64,000 bases of DNA from Brevinematales bacterium (GTDB lineage Bacteria > Spirochaetota > Brevinematia > Brevinematales > Thermospiraceae). Positions within the stretch are counted from its first letter, which is position 1; every line of letters starts with the position of its first letter. Under the pieces are notes generated by a model that saw only the letters and a program-made list of their open reading frames with translations, made no database searches and was not told where the DNA came from. A program made the translations under genes and the position numbers. Positions 37,084 through 45,659 of the stretch are shown here, in pieces. The DNA is taken from assembly GCA_026417555.1 (NCBI GenBank), contig JAOADA010000001.1:399245-463244 (forward strand), in the 5' to 3' direction.

Positions 37084-38439
37084 TCAAGGGGATGAGGGTT
37101 GGGGTGTCTGATTGGACCCTTGTGACGTCATAAATGAGACAATTTGTTGGTCAACAAAGACATAATTCTTTTTAAAAGGAGCCTTGAGTACCAAACCATC
37201 CAGACTTGTCACACGGCTCAAAGCCACATAGGTTTGTCCACTGGCAAATGCCCCACGTGTCATATCCAGGATAACATGGCTAAAGGTTTTCCCCTGGGAC
37301 TTGTGCACAGTAATTCCCCAGGCTAAGCGAAGAGGAAGCTGGGTAAAACTCCCAGCAGGTGTTCTTTTCACGTCCCCAGTTTCGGTTATCTCGTACCGAT
37401 AGGATGTCCAGGTCCAGGGGGAAACCTCTACCTGTTCTCCATTTTCCAGTTCTACCTCGACACTTTCTTGTCCACAGGAGAGAACCTTTCCAAGGGTACC
37501 GTTTACCCAGACTCCCGATGGTTCATTGGTGAGAAACATCACCTGGGCACCCACTTTGAGAGTGAGATTTTCCTCTGTGGGCATATCTTTTTGAGGAAAG
37601 TCGTCCTGAATTTTCCCTTGGTAGCTTTTGGCTTTTGATGAAAGTTTCTCAAGCTCTTGAGAGTTGATTTTGTCCACAATCGCATTGTGGGTCGTCAGAT
37701 AGATGTAGGGCGTATCCGCTGGTGGCTCAAAGTCGGGAACACAGCGCTCATTCAAAAGAGCGATATCCTCATTAGTAACCTGACCATGTCGTATGTGGTT
37801 TAAGATATGGACAAACCTCTCATCATTTTGACGGTAAACTCTTTCAAGTTCATAGAGTCTCATCTGCAACGAGGGATAACACTTCGCAGAGAAAAAATAG
37901 GGAGACTCATACTTCAAGAGAAAGAGTTCTTTCTCTTCCGTTTTCAAAACAGGGGGAAGCTGGTAGAGATCACCGATAAAGAGAAGTTGTATCCCCCCAA
38001 AGGGGAGAGAGGCACGCTCTTTGTCCTTTTTCCTTTTGCTTTTGGAAAAAACATCCCGTGTTATTTTCTCTATCATATCGAGGAGGTCAGCCCTCACCAT
38101 CGAAATCTCGTCCACCACAAGGATATCGGTACGTGAGAGAACCTCATACAATGCGTCTCCTCGTCTCTCAAGAATTTGGGGGATATTGTTTTCTGTATCG
38201 GCAGGAAAAATACCATAAAAAGAGTGAATAGTTTGTCCCTCAACATTCAGGGCAGACACCCCTGTAGGGGCAAGAACAACCGCCCTTTTCCCCCCTTGCT
38301 GAAGAAAATAACGAAGAAAGGTAGATTTTCCAGTGCCGGCCTTTCCTGTGAGAAAGATATTTTCTCCCTTTTCAAGGGCCTCAAGCGCTGTGCGAAAATC
38401 TTCATGAATCTCGATTTGCATATTTTCTGGACTCTTCAC
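37084..38439 (-). CDS. Pif1/RecD-like superfamily 1B DNA helicase
   Basis: This 5'-3' helicase has 451 residues. Walker A is FLTGKAGTGKSTF (about 28-40), followed by LAPTGVSALNVEGQTIHSF. Walker B is VVDEISMV, then GGIQLLFIGDLYQLPPV, an inserted SH3-like part, and the C-terminal WGITVHKSQGKT and YVALSRV. The start is GTG at 38439, overlapping the ychF stop by four bases (GTGA); an ATG six codons later has no better site. The WYL relic immediately follows its stop. Confidence 0.9.
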   Translation of the reverse strand: MKSPENMQIEIHEDFRTALEALEKGENIFLTGKAGTGKSTFLRYFLQQGGKRAVVLAPTGVSALNVEGQTIHSFYGIFPADTENNIPQILERRGDALYEVLSRTDILVVDEISMVRADLLDMIEKITRDVFSKSKRKKDKERASLPFGGIQLLFIGDLYQLPPVLKTEEKELFLLKYESPYFFSAKCYPSLQMRLYELERVYRQNDERFVHILNHIRHGQVTNEDIALLNERCVPDFEPPADTPYIYLTTHNAIVDKINSQELEKLSSKAKSYQGKIQDDFPQKDMPTEENLTLKVGAQVMFLTNEPSGVWVNGTLGKVLSCGQESVEVELENGEQVEVSPWTWTSYRYEITETGDVKRTPAGSFTQLPLRLAWGITVHKSQGKTFSHVILDMTRGAFASGQTYVALSRVTSLDGLVLKAPFKKNYVFVDQQIVSFMTSQGSNQTPQPSSP

Positions 38440-39533
38440 ACAGAAAATCTTACAATCATTACATCTCCATCCTGCATCACATAGTCTTTGCCCTCAAGGC
38501 GTATGAGACCCTTGTCTCGGAGGGCTGCCCAGCTCCCATGCTTTACAAAATCCTCATACGACACCACCTCAGCCCGAATAAAACCCTTTTCCATATCTGA
38601 GTGAATAACCCCTGCCGCCTGGGGGGCTTTTGTCCCCTGGGGAATCGTCCAAGCACGGGTTTCTTTTTCTCCAGCAGTAAAGAAGGTGATAAGCCCAAGG
38701 AGTTTGTATCCCTCAATGATCAGACGTTCCAAGCCACTTTTCTCAAGTCCAATACCCGTGAGGTATTCTTTTGCCTCGAGGGGATCAAGCTCAGAGAGTT
38801 CTTGTTCAATTTTGGCAGAGAGAGCAAGAATATCGGCTTTCAAAGACTGGGCTTTGGTCTTCAGTTTGGTGTAGAGAGGATTATTTTCATAGGTGAGAAT
38901 CTCTTTTTCACTCACGTTGGCCACAATGAGAAGGGGTTTCGCTGTGAGAAATTGATACGCATCAAGGGTTTTCTTTTCCTCTGGAGTGAGAGGGATATTT
39001 TTGATGAGTTCCCCCTTCTCTATCTCGGATTTGACCCTTTCCAGAAGCTCTACTTCGTTTTGAGCCTCTTTGTTCCCAGCCTTGGCCATTTTGCTACGCT
39101 TGGCCAGAATGTTTTCTATAGTCTCAAGATCTTTGAAGATCAACTCCATGTTAATGATCTCTACGTCCCGAAGAGGATCTACCTCTCCAATATGGATCAC
39201 ATCCTTATCTTCAAAGAGGCGTACTACCTGCACAATGGCATCAACTTCACGAATGTGGGAAAGAAATTGATTTCCAAGGCCTTCTCCCTGACTTGCTCCT
39301 TTGACAAGCCCAGCTATATCCACAAAGTGTACCGTCGTAGGAGTGACCTTTTTGGCCTCGACTAGTTTTGCCAAGGTATCAAGTCTCTCATCAGGCACAG
39401 CCACAATACCCACGTTGGGATCAATAGTACAGAAGGGATAGTTTGAACTTGCTACCCCAGCTCTCGTCAAAGCATTAAAAAGAGTTGATTTTCCTACATT
39501 GGGGAGTCCCACAATGCCACAACTAAAGCCCAT
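38436..39533 (-). CDS. ychF: Redox-regulated P-loop ATPase YchF
   Basis: This is an Obg-family ATPase associated with ribosomes. The 365-residue protein has the P-loop [15 protein letters not shown], the switch segment [20 protein letters not shown] and VANVSE in place of NKxD. The C-terminal TGS domain has [14 protein letters not shown] and [11 protein letters not shown]. It is almost universal in bacteria. Its stop overlaps the start of the Pif1-like helicase, so the genes are probably cotranslated. Confidence 0.97.
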   Translation of the reverse strand: MGFSCGIVGLPNVGKSTLFNALTRAGVASSNYPFCTIDPNVGIVAVPDERLDTLAKLVEAKKVTPTTVHFVDIAGLVKGASQGEGLGNQFLSHIREVDAIVQVVRLFEDKDVIHIGEVDPLRDVEIINMELIFKDLETIENILAKRSKMAKAGNKEAQNEVELLERVKSEIEKGELIKNIPLTPEEKKTLDAYQFLTAKPLLIVANVSEKEILTYENNPLYTKLKTKAQSLKADILALSAKIEQELSELDPLEAKEYLTGIGLEKSGLERLIIEGYKLLGLITFFTAGEKETRAWTIPQGTKAPQAAGVIHSDMEKGFIRAEVVSYEDFVKHGSWAALRDKGLIRLEGKDYVMQDGDVMIVRFSV

Positions 39534-39560
39534 CGCTTTTCTCCTTATGTGTGTGCGCGT

Positions 39561-41153
39561 TTATTTTCCTAGCTTTCGTCTTGCATAATCCCGGTAATAT
39601 TGAAGTTGTTTATCATTAGGATAAGAAAGGAGTCCCTCCTCAGCGTACTGCAGCACAGACCTCCAGTCCTCTTTGTTGACGTATTCCTCGATGAGATTGC
39701 GATAGGTAACAAGAATAGCCCTCTCTATCTCCCAGTTCTCCTTGTCATATTCAAGGGCTTGTTTGTACCATGTGATTTTTTCTTTTTGAGATGGGGCATC
39801 ATTCCCTCGCATAACATACAAGACAGCAAGATTTTTTCTCAACACTGTGGCAGTGGGGAGAAAAGAAATCCCTCGCTGAAGAACCTCAACAGCCTTCTGC
39901 CAGAGCCCCGCATCCTTGTAGGATAAAGCAATACGGTTATAGTAATCTGCCAAATACATATCCCTCTCAATACCAGTGAGGTCCTGGTACCACTGAAGAA
40001 GAAGATCCTCATCCTTTGGATACATCTTCCACTCGGAGATCAATTTCTTGACAAGAGAGTCCATTCCGTAGAGAGACACCTTGGTGTACCAGTTTCGGTT
40101 CCCAAAATCTTTTTTGATATTCTGAAGATTACTCCACGCTTGCTTATAAGCATTGGTTTGAATAAGTCGGTAAAGAAGCTCTTGGTAGATAGCCCCTATG
40201 ATGTCCTCTCTTTCCAAAAGGAGGGGTTGGTACGTGTTTACCATCGTCGTGGCATCCATGAAGCGACCAGCCTTGAGAAGATCCATAACCATCTGGTACA
40301 CAAAAACCTGCATGTTATTACTCAAAACCCCGCTTTCAGGAAATAGCCGTATCCCCTCTTCTAGCACAGATATGGCTTCATTTGTGAAACCGCGCAACCT
40401 TAAAAAAGAAGAATACTCCTGGTAAGCAGCAATTCCATTGGTACGAACAAAAGGAAGAGTGCTTTCTAACTCTATAGCCCTCACGGCAAGTTGAAAAGCA
40501 TTCGATATCTCCCGTCTTCGCACCTGCATATATACCTCATTTGCATACCAAACTGCATACCATTGGAGAAGGTTGGTAGCCACAGATCGGGGAGTACGCT
40601 CATCAGCAAACGATGTTAACCGAATAAAATCCTGCTGGGCCTGTGCCTTTTGTCGAAAATTGTAGCCTACGGGGATGGTTGCCTCTACTTCTACCCACTG
40701 GCCTCCTACAAAAATCTCAGGTCTGGCATGGGTTGTATAGATATTCAATCGTACAGGGAATCCCAATGCCCGCGCTGAAAGGGCATAGAGAAGAGATGAA
40801 GATACGCAGTTAAACTCTCCTGTTTGGAACACACCAGAAACGGTATTGGCTGTTTCTCGATAGCGTTTCAAAAAACGCTCATGAAGTACGAGAAGAATTC
40901 GTTCTGCCCGTTCAGTATCATTGGTAAAACGTTGACGTTGGATTTCGGCGATCACTCCCTTCCATTGAGAGGCATACCATGCCACACTCTCTCTATTGGT
41001 GAGCCATGCTACTGTCAAAAATCCCTCAATAGGATCAAGTTCTCCCCGTTTCTCCCAGAAGGTTGCTTCCAAGGGATGAAAAGCCTCATTCCAGAAAGCA
41101 CTCTTTCCCCAAAAAAGAAAAGGGAAAAGCAAGAGAACAAGGACTTTTTTCAT
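39561..41153 (-). CDS. Secreted transglutaminase-like/TPR protein
   Basis: This is a 530-residue protein with a signal peptide (MKKVLVLLLFPFLFWG). A transglutaminase-like domain follows at about 60-190, with the catalytic cysteine in FNCVSSSLLYALSARALG, the histidine in TTHARPEIF, and a WVEVEAT segment where aspartate is often found. The rest is made of helical TPR-like repeats (about 215-530). Such proteins are common near envelope and peptidoglycan genes in spirochaetes; the substrate is unknown. It lies between ychF and hom in the same direction, with 10- to 30-bp gaps. Confidence 0.85.
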   Translation of the reverse strand: MKKVLVLLLFPFLFWGKSAFWNEAFHPLEATFWEKRGELDPIEGFLTVAWLTNRESVAWYASQWKGVIAEIQRQRFTNDTERAERILLVLHERFLKRYRETANTVSGVFQTGEFNCVSSSLLYALSARALGFPVRLNIYTTHARPEIFVGGQWVEVEATIPVGYNFRQKAQAQQDFIRLTSFADERTPRSVATNLLQWYAVWYANEVYMQVRRREISNAFQLAVRAIELESTLPFVRTNGIAAYQEYSSFLRLRGFTNEAISVLEEGIRLFPESGVLSNNMQVFVYQMVMDLLKAGRFMDATTMVNTYQPLLLEREDIIGAIYQELLYRLIQTNAYKQAWSNLQNIKKDFGNRNWYTKVSLYGMDSLVKKLISEWKMYPKDEDLLLQWYQDLTGIERDMYLADYYNRIALSYKDAGLWQKAVEVLQRGISFLPTATVLRKNLAVLYVMRGNDAPSQKEKITWYKQALEYDKENWEIERAILVTYRNLIEEYVNKEDWRSVLQYAEEGLLSYPNDKQLQYYRDYARRKLGK

Positions 41154-41162
41154 ACACCCTCC

Positions 41163-42458
41163 CTATTTTTCCTTGCCATCCAGGATACGGATCATCACCA
41201 CCCTATCCCTCACAAAAGAGAGACGGGAAATCTCATCAAGGGCAAGGCGCATTTTTTTCTCGGATGCTTGGTGTGTAGTCATAATAAGGGGAACATACTC
41301 ATTTTCACTCTGTTCTGGCTGAAGCACTGACGCAATACTGATACCATACTCTCCAAAAATACTCGCAATCTTGGCCAAAACCCCCATTTGATCAAGCACA
41401 TGAAAACGAAGATAATATCGACAGGACACCTCATCTATAGGTTTTACTTCAAGTTTCTGATAGGCACGAAAAAGCTCAAAAGAGCCACATTCAAGCTGTT
41501 CTGCAATAGCCATCACATCAGCAACCACAGCCGTAGCCGTAGGGTGAGATCCCGCCCCCCTTCCGTAGTACATGGAGGTACCAAGATACCTTCCTTCTAC
41601 CATAATAGCGTTGTATTCATGATGCACAAAAGCCAATTGATTATCGTGGGGAACAAGGGTAGGATGAACACGAAGTTCAAGGCGATTCCCATCATCTCTT
41701 TTGGCAATAGCTAACAGTTTGACAACGTACCCCATTTTCTCCGCATGGAGAATATCTTCAAGGGCAATATGTTCTATCCCCTCGAAATACACCTGGGAAA
41801 ACTCCACCTCTGTATGAAAGGCAAGTGAGGCAAGAATGGCGAGTTTATGGGCTGCATCATCCCCATTCAAGTCAAGGGTAGGATCCGCCTCCGCAAACCC
41901 TTTTTTTTGTGCCTCTTTAAGAGCCTCTTCAAGAGAACGATGAAACAGAGACATCTGGGTGAGAATATAATTCGTTGTTCCATTGACAATAGCATAAATA
42001 CCCTCAATCACATCACCCACAAGGGAATGAGTGATGGTCCGTAGGATAGGGATTCCCCCTCCCACACTTGCTTCAAAAGCGAGACTTTTTTTTACTTGTT
42101 TCGCAAGGGCAAAGAGCTCTCTTCCCCTCTCAGCAAGAAGGGCTTTATTGGCTGTAACTACGTGTTTCCCTTCTTTGAGCGCTTCCTCTACCAAGGTATA
42201 AGCAAAGGTTTTGCCCCCTACCAGTTCTATAACAATGTCTACCTGGGGATCAGCCAAAGCCTTTTTATAATCAGAGGTCAGGGTTGCTTTTTCAATCCTT
42301 ACGGGACGGGGAGTGGTTATATCTTTATCTACTACCCAGCGAAGCTCAGGACGAATCCCCACCCTTCGTTCTATGGTTTTGTCAAGCCTCTGAAGAATAT
42401 CAACCACCCCAGACCCAATAGTTCCAAATCCCACCAGGGCAATACCTACTGTTTTCAC
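41163..42458 (-). CDS. hom: Homoserine dehydrogenase with C-terminal ACT domain
   Basis: This enzyme reduces aspartate semialdehyde to homoserine for threonine and methionine. The 431-residue protein starts with a Rossmann motif, VGFGTIGSGVV. The catalytic region has GGGIPILRTI, NGTTNYIL, and EADPTLDLNGDDAAHKL. The last 80 residues form an ACT domain (LRFHVLDQMGVLAKIA) for feedback by threonine. The start is GTG, with GGGAGG 6 bases upstream. A near-consensus promoter with a palindrome over its -35 precedes it. The transglutaminase-TPR gene follows. Confidence 0.96.
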   Translation of the reverse strand: MKTVGIALVGFGTIGSGVVDILQRLDKTIERRVGIRPELRWVVDKDITTPRPVRIEKATLTSDYKKALADPQVDIVIELVGGKTFAYTLVEEALKEGKHVVTANKALLAERGRELFALAKQVKKSLAFEASVGGGIPILRTITHSLVGDVIEGIYAIVNGTTNYILTQMSLFHRSLEEALKEAQKKGFAEADPTLDLNGDDAAHKLAILASLAFHTEVEFSQVYFEGIEHIALEDILHAEKMGYVVKLLAIAKRDDGNRLELRVHPTLVPHDNQLAFVHHEYNAIMVEGRYLGTSMYYGRGAGSHPTATAVVADVMAIAEQLECGSFELFRAYQKLEVKPIDEVSCRYYLRFHVLDQMGVLAKIASIFGEYGISIASVLQPEQSENEYVPLIMTTHQASEKKMRLALDEISRLSFVRDRVVMIRILDGKEK

Positions 42459-42484
42459 CGCTGTCCTCCCTTGTTTGAGAGTAT

Positions 42485-42513
42485 ATTATACCTTGAGAAG
42501 TGATTTTTTGCAA
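42485..42513 (-). promoter_or_regulatory. Predicted promoter of hom
   Basis: Leftward TTGCAA (42508-42513), a 17-base spacer and a perfect TATAAT (42485-42490) lie 27 bases before the GTG. The -35 is in the centre of the 26-bp palindrome 42498-42523. Confidence 0.6.
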
Positions 42514-42523
42514 AAAATCACTT
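42498..42523. repeat. Perfect 26-bp palindrome over the hom -35 region
   Basis: The two 13-base halves (AAGTGATTTTTTG and CAAAAAATCACTT) are exact reverse complements. It lies after the flgI stop and before hom. It could be an intrinsic terminator of flgI, with a T-rich stem, or an operator for hom. Its centre (42510.5) falls inside the predicted -35 box. Confidence 0.7.
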
Positions 42524-42571
42524 GTTAGAAGAAGTTTTCAGGGATATTTTCCCAAAAAGAAAACAGGAGGG

Positions 42572-43573
42572 CTACAATACCTGCAAACGAGCCTTGATAT
42601 TTCCATTCTTGTGAAGAAGTTGGAGAATCTTGACAATATCCTGAGCTGACATTCCCAACTGGTTCAAACCAGTCACCAAATCCTGTACTGTAGTAGACGA
42701 AGGAAGAAGTTTGGCCACTTCCTTCGGAGAAGAAGAAGGCCATCCCCACGAAGCAGAGGATCCCCCGATGGCAATCTGGGATCCCTGATATACAATCGCT
42801 GCCTCAGTTACCACAATATTTCCTCCAGCCACAACCATTCCCGTTTTGCTGTCAATCGTAATACTGGGAACCTGAGGCACATCAATACGAGTCGAAAGAA
42901 GTTTGCCTAACCATTTGGCTGGTTGTTCGTTGTCTGGAATTTTCAAGCGTATAGTATAATTTTCTATGGTATACTCCACATCTGCAAAAGTCGTCTGCAA
43001 CGTACGTTCAATGGCAAGAAAAGCATCAAAAGAATAGTTAGGATCCAGATGAAGCACCACCGTATTGTTCTCCTGAAGCCAGGTTTGGGGTATAGATTTT
43101 TGAAGAATGGCCCCCTGGGGGATAATCCCAGCCACACTTTTGGAGGATATGTCCACAGAGAGTTTCCCACTGGCAACAGCATACATCTCATTATCTCCTC
43201 CTAGTAGAGGGGTAACTACCAATTCCCCCCCCTCAAGAGACTTGGCATCAAATACTGAAGCCACACGAACATCAAGACGATTGCCAGCTTGAGCAAAAGG
43301 AGGAATATCAGCGACTACCATAACCACTGCGGCATTCTTTGGCTTGAATTTTTCCATATTCGCTTGAATCCCAAAATGGTTAGCAATACGAGCCAGAAAT
43401 TCCTTTGTCTGAGACCCCCCTTCACTATCCCCTGTACCTTTTAACCCCACAACAATACCATATCCTATCAAGGGATTAAAAGAAAGACCTTCTACACTGA
43501 CGACGTACTTCATTTCTATAGGTTCTGCCCATACTCTACTTATCAACAAAAGAAAAAAGATACCCTTCTTCAT
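42572..43573 (-). CDS. flgI: Flagellar P-ring protein FlgI
   Basis: FlgI forms the periplasmic P-ring around the flagellar rod. The 333-residue protein starts with a signal peptide (to about 16). It has the family segments LIGYGIVVGLKGTGD, IPPFAQAGNRLDVRVAS, GGELVVTPLLGGD and VDVPQVP-like elements. The end VTGLNQLGMSAQDIVKILQLLH is diagnostic. Some spirochaetes keep FlgI but lack the outer-membrane L-ring FlgH; no flgH is present here. Its ATG overlaps the flgA stop (ATGA). Confidence 0.96.
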   Translation of the reverse strand: MKKGIFFLLLISRVWAEPIEMKYVVSVEGLSFNPLIGYGIVVGLKGTGDSEGGSQTKEFLARIANHFGIQANMEKFKPKNAAVVMVVADIPPFAQAGNRLDVRVASVFDAKSLEGGELVVTPLLGGDNEMYAVASGKLSVDISSKSVAGIIPQGAILQKSIPQTWLQENNTVVLHLDPNYSFDAFLAIERTLQTTFADVEYTIENYTIRLKIPDNEQPAKWLGKLLSTRIDVPQVPSITIDSKTGMVVAGGNIVVTEAAIVYQGSQIAIGGSSASWGWPSSSPKEVAKLLPSSTTVQDLVTGLNQLGMSAQDIVKILQLLHKNGNIKARLQVL

Positions 43574-44238
43574 AGACCCTCTATCTCTTGCCTCTTGAGT
43601 CGCAAGATGCGGTGATTTATTTTATTTTCGACTAAAATAATTTCTGATTGAGGAGAAGATACCAATTTCACAGGAATACGTATCCTCACTCCTTTCCCTC
43701 GATAGGTGAGAAACCCTTCCCTTTCACCTGTCCATTCAAAACCATAAGGAGAAACATTTTCTTTCCTCTCTGCTGATACGCGAAAAGGAATAGAAAATTG
43801 AGTGATTATCCATGATGTGGGTTGGTAAACCCTACACGTCAAAACGACACCATCTTGTCTTCTTTCCTCAGAAACTACCTCAAATCTCTCAGGAAGAGCC
43901 ACACTCTCCAACATCATGGGAGGGAAAGTTTCCTGTATTTGTTTATACCATTCTTCTGGAGTCAAGAGTCGTACCCTACGAAAAATAACAACCTCTTTGC
44001 CGATAACCCCCACATCCCTCAAGCCAAACCTTTGGAGCAATTTTCCCACCTCAAGAGCGGTGTACCTTGTTTTTTTCTCCTCAAGAATAAAGTTTGTCTC
44101 TAGTTTCTCTTCTATCATATCCTGAAGAGAAAGAACATCACCCGAAAGAATCACATACGGCTTTAGAGTAATCGTTATGGTTCCACCCTGGCTGATCCAC
44201 CCCAGAAGAAACATGAGTTGTATCATGTATTTTTTCAC
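43570..44238 (-). CDS. flgA: FlgA-like flagellar P-ring assembly protein
   Basis: FlgA is the periplasmic chaperone for P-ring assembly. This 222-residue protein has a signal peptide (to about 18), an N-terminal region resembling a SAF-like domain, and a C terminus rich in charged residues (NKINHRILRLKRQEIEGL). The sequence match to FlgA is weak by eye. The call rests chiefly on its position directly before flgI with an ATGA overlap, as in other spirochaetes. It starts with GTG, with GGTGG 8 bases upstream. Confidence 0.7.
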   Translation of the reverse strand: MKKYMIQLMFLLGWISQGGTITITLKPYVILSGDVLSLQDMIEEKLETNFILEEKKTRYTALEVGKLLQRFGLRDVGVIGKEVVIFRRVRLLTPEEWYKQIQETFPPMMLESVALPERFEVVSEERRQDGVVLTCRVYQPTSWIITQFSIPFRVSAERKENVSPYGFEWTGEREGFLTYRGKGVRIRIPVKLVSSPQSEIILVENKINHRILRLKRQEIEGL

Positions 44239-44343
44239 AAAGGAGTACCACCCTTTTTGAGAGTTTTTGCGACATTTCCTCGTTTATACATATCGGTATA
44301 TTCGAAAAAGACTGAAGAAAACCTATAGTTTGAGGTATTTTTC

Positions 44344-44372
44344 TTGACGCTTTTCCTTTTCATGAATATATT
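44344..44372 (+). promoter_or_regulatory. Predicted promoter of the glutaredoxin gene
   Basis: TTGACG (44344-44349), 17 bases, and TATATT (44367-44372); both boxes match five of six consensus positions. The predicted start site is about 24 bases before the ATG at 44403. A TATAAT also lies 5 bases downstream, but its spacing would be 22. Confidence 0.6.
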
Positions 44373-44402
44373 ATAATAAAATAATATAATAAGGAGTTTA
44401 CT

Positions 44403-44642
44403 ATGGAACCCAAAATTGTGATTTTTACTACTCCCACGTGTGTCTTTTGTCGCAAGGCAAAGGAGTATTTTCAGAGCAAGCGTCTCAGGTTCAAGGAAGT
44501 AGACGTCTCTCGTGATCCAGCAGCCGCTCAGGATATGGTGCGTCGCTCTGGTCAGATGGGTGTTCCCGTTATTCTCATCAACAATCACGTGGTCGTAGGA
44601 TTCGACGTGGCAAAAATCGAGAGACTCCTTGCTCTCCACTAG
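44403..44642 (+). CDS. Glutaredoxin-like (NrdH/YruB-type) thiol-disulfide protein
   Basis: This 79-residue thioredoxin-fold protein carries the active site CVFC (C13 and C16) and the cis-proline motif GVPVI. The C-terminal VVVGFDVAKIERLL matches small glutaredoxins. It is probably an electron donor to reductases or a thiol-redox regulator, and no specific partner is encoded next to it. AAGGAG lies 6 bases upstream. A longer leftward frame across it is a shadow. Confidence 0.92.
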   Translation: MEPKIVIFTTPTCVFCRKAKEYFQSKRLRFKEVDVSRDPAAAQDMVRRSGQMGVPVILINNHVVVGFDVAKIERLLALH

Positions 44643-44724
44643 TTTTTCCCGTTCTCTAACTCAAGCCCCTTTCTCTTTTTTCCGACAATAAAATAAGAAA
44701 GGAAAGAGAAGAAAGGGGTCCTTC

Positions 44725-45126
44725 ATGAAACGAGTGGTGGTATATATTTTCATCAATGGTGTCGCTTTCGCCATAATTATGAACTTCTTCTTTGGGAGTG
44801 GTGGCGTCAAAGATCTTGTCTATGAAAAGCAGCGGCTTGTTCGTCTCCAGATCGAGGCAAAAGAAAAAGAACTCTCTCTTCTCTCCCAAGAATCTGATCT
44901 TCTCTCAGACCGCTTCTCACGAAATATAGATGAATATCTCGTCAAACACGGTTACAAACCGGAAAATACTGTCATTTTTCGTTTTGTTTCCCCTCCACCT
45001 TCTCCTTCTTCACCCTCTTCTTCTTATGTGATCAGTCGCCTTTACCTTGTATGTGGAATACTTGTGCTGTCTCTCATTATCGGAGAGACGTGTCTTTATT
45101 TTTTGAGTAAAGGAGCCTTTCGATGA
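44725..45126 (+). CDS. Small two-helix membrane protein with coiled coil (FtsB/DivIC-like)
   Basis: This is a 133-residue protein. An N-terminal membrane helix (about 4-23) is followed by a predicted coiled coil (about 33-65). Next is a Pro/Ser-rich stretch and a second hydrophobic helix (about 104-125). The first part resembles FtsB/DivIC septum proteins, but the second helix is not typical of them, so the similarity is only topological. The stop overlaps the aroK start (ATGA), showing cotranslation. Confidence 0.65.
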   Translation: MKRVVVYIFINGVAFAIIMNFFFGSGGVKDLVYEKQRLVRLQIEAKEKELSLLSQESDLLSDRFSRNIDEYLVKHGYKPENTVIFRFVSPPPSPSSPSSSYVISRLYLVCGILVLSLIIGETCLYFLSKGAFR

Positions 45127-45659
45127 CAAAGATTGTCCTTGTAGGATATCGTGGTAGTGGGAAAACAACACTGGGAAAACATCTTGCTTCTCATCTCAAT
45201 ATCCCTTTTGTAGATACAGATCATCTGATAGAGAGTAAAGCAGGTATGAGTATACCTGAGATTTTCCAAAAAGAGGGGGAAGAGGGTTTTCGCTTACGGG
45301 AAACCATGGCTCTCAAGGAGGCCCTGCTTCTGAACAGCGCGGTAATCGCCACGGGGGGTGGAATTGTCCTTCGGCCAGAAAACCGTATCTTGATGCGGAA
45401 ATCTGACCTTATTGTGTACCTTGTGGCTCCTCTCTCTGTCCTCGTGGAACGTATCCGAGGAGATGATCATCGACCTCCTTTGACCTCTCTTCCACTTGAA
45501 GAAGAGGTCATGACTACATTGAAACAACGCATTCCTCTGTACGAAGAGGTAGCGGATATAATTCTTGATACTTCTCGTTATTCTGTTGAAGAAGCTACAA
45601 GAGAAATACTCAAAAAAGTAAAGAAGGAAGAGGCATGCAGCGAACCTTTGTGTTCCTAA
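45123..45659 (+). CDS. aroK: Shikimate kinase
   Basis: This enzyme phosphorylates shikimate in aromatic amino acid synthesis. The protein is 178 residues. Walker A is GYRGSGKTT (8-16). The shikimate-binding residues are DTD and GEEGFRLRE, ATGGG is the Walker B-like loop, and RPPL is the lid. The gene is linked by ATGA to the upstream membrane-protein gene and overlaps the next gene by 25 bp. Confidence 0.95.
   Translation: MTKIVLVGYRGSGKTTLGKHLASHLNIPFVDTDHLIESKAGMSIPEIFQKEGEEGFRLRETMALKEALLLNSAVIATGGGIVLRPENRILMRKSDLIVYLVAPLSVLVERIRGDDHRPPLTSLPLEEEVMTTLKQRIPLYEEVADIILDTSRYSVEEATREILKKVKKEEACSEPLCS

Noticed and set aside
44235-44639. Leftward 134-residue frame over the glutaredoxin gene
   Set aside because: It is the antisense shadow of a gene with a clear CxxC motif, promoter and ribosome-binding site.
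44667-44718. CCCCTTTCT...AGAAAGGGG hairpin between glutaredoxin and the FtsB-like gene
   Set aside because: The arms pair only with a bulge and the right arm includes the ribosome-binding site region; too weak to call a terminator.
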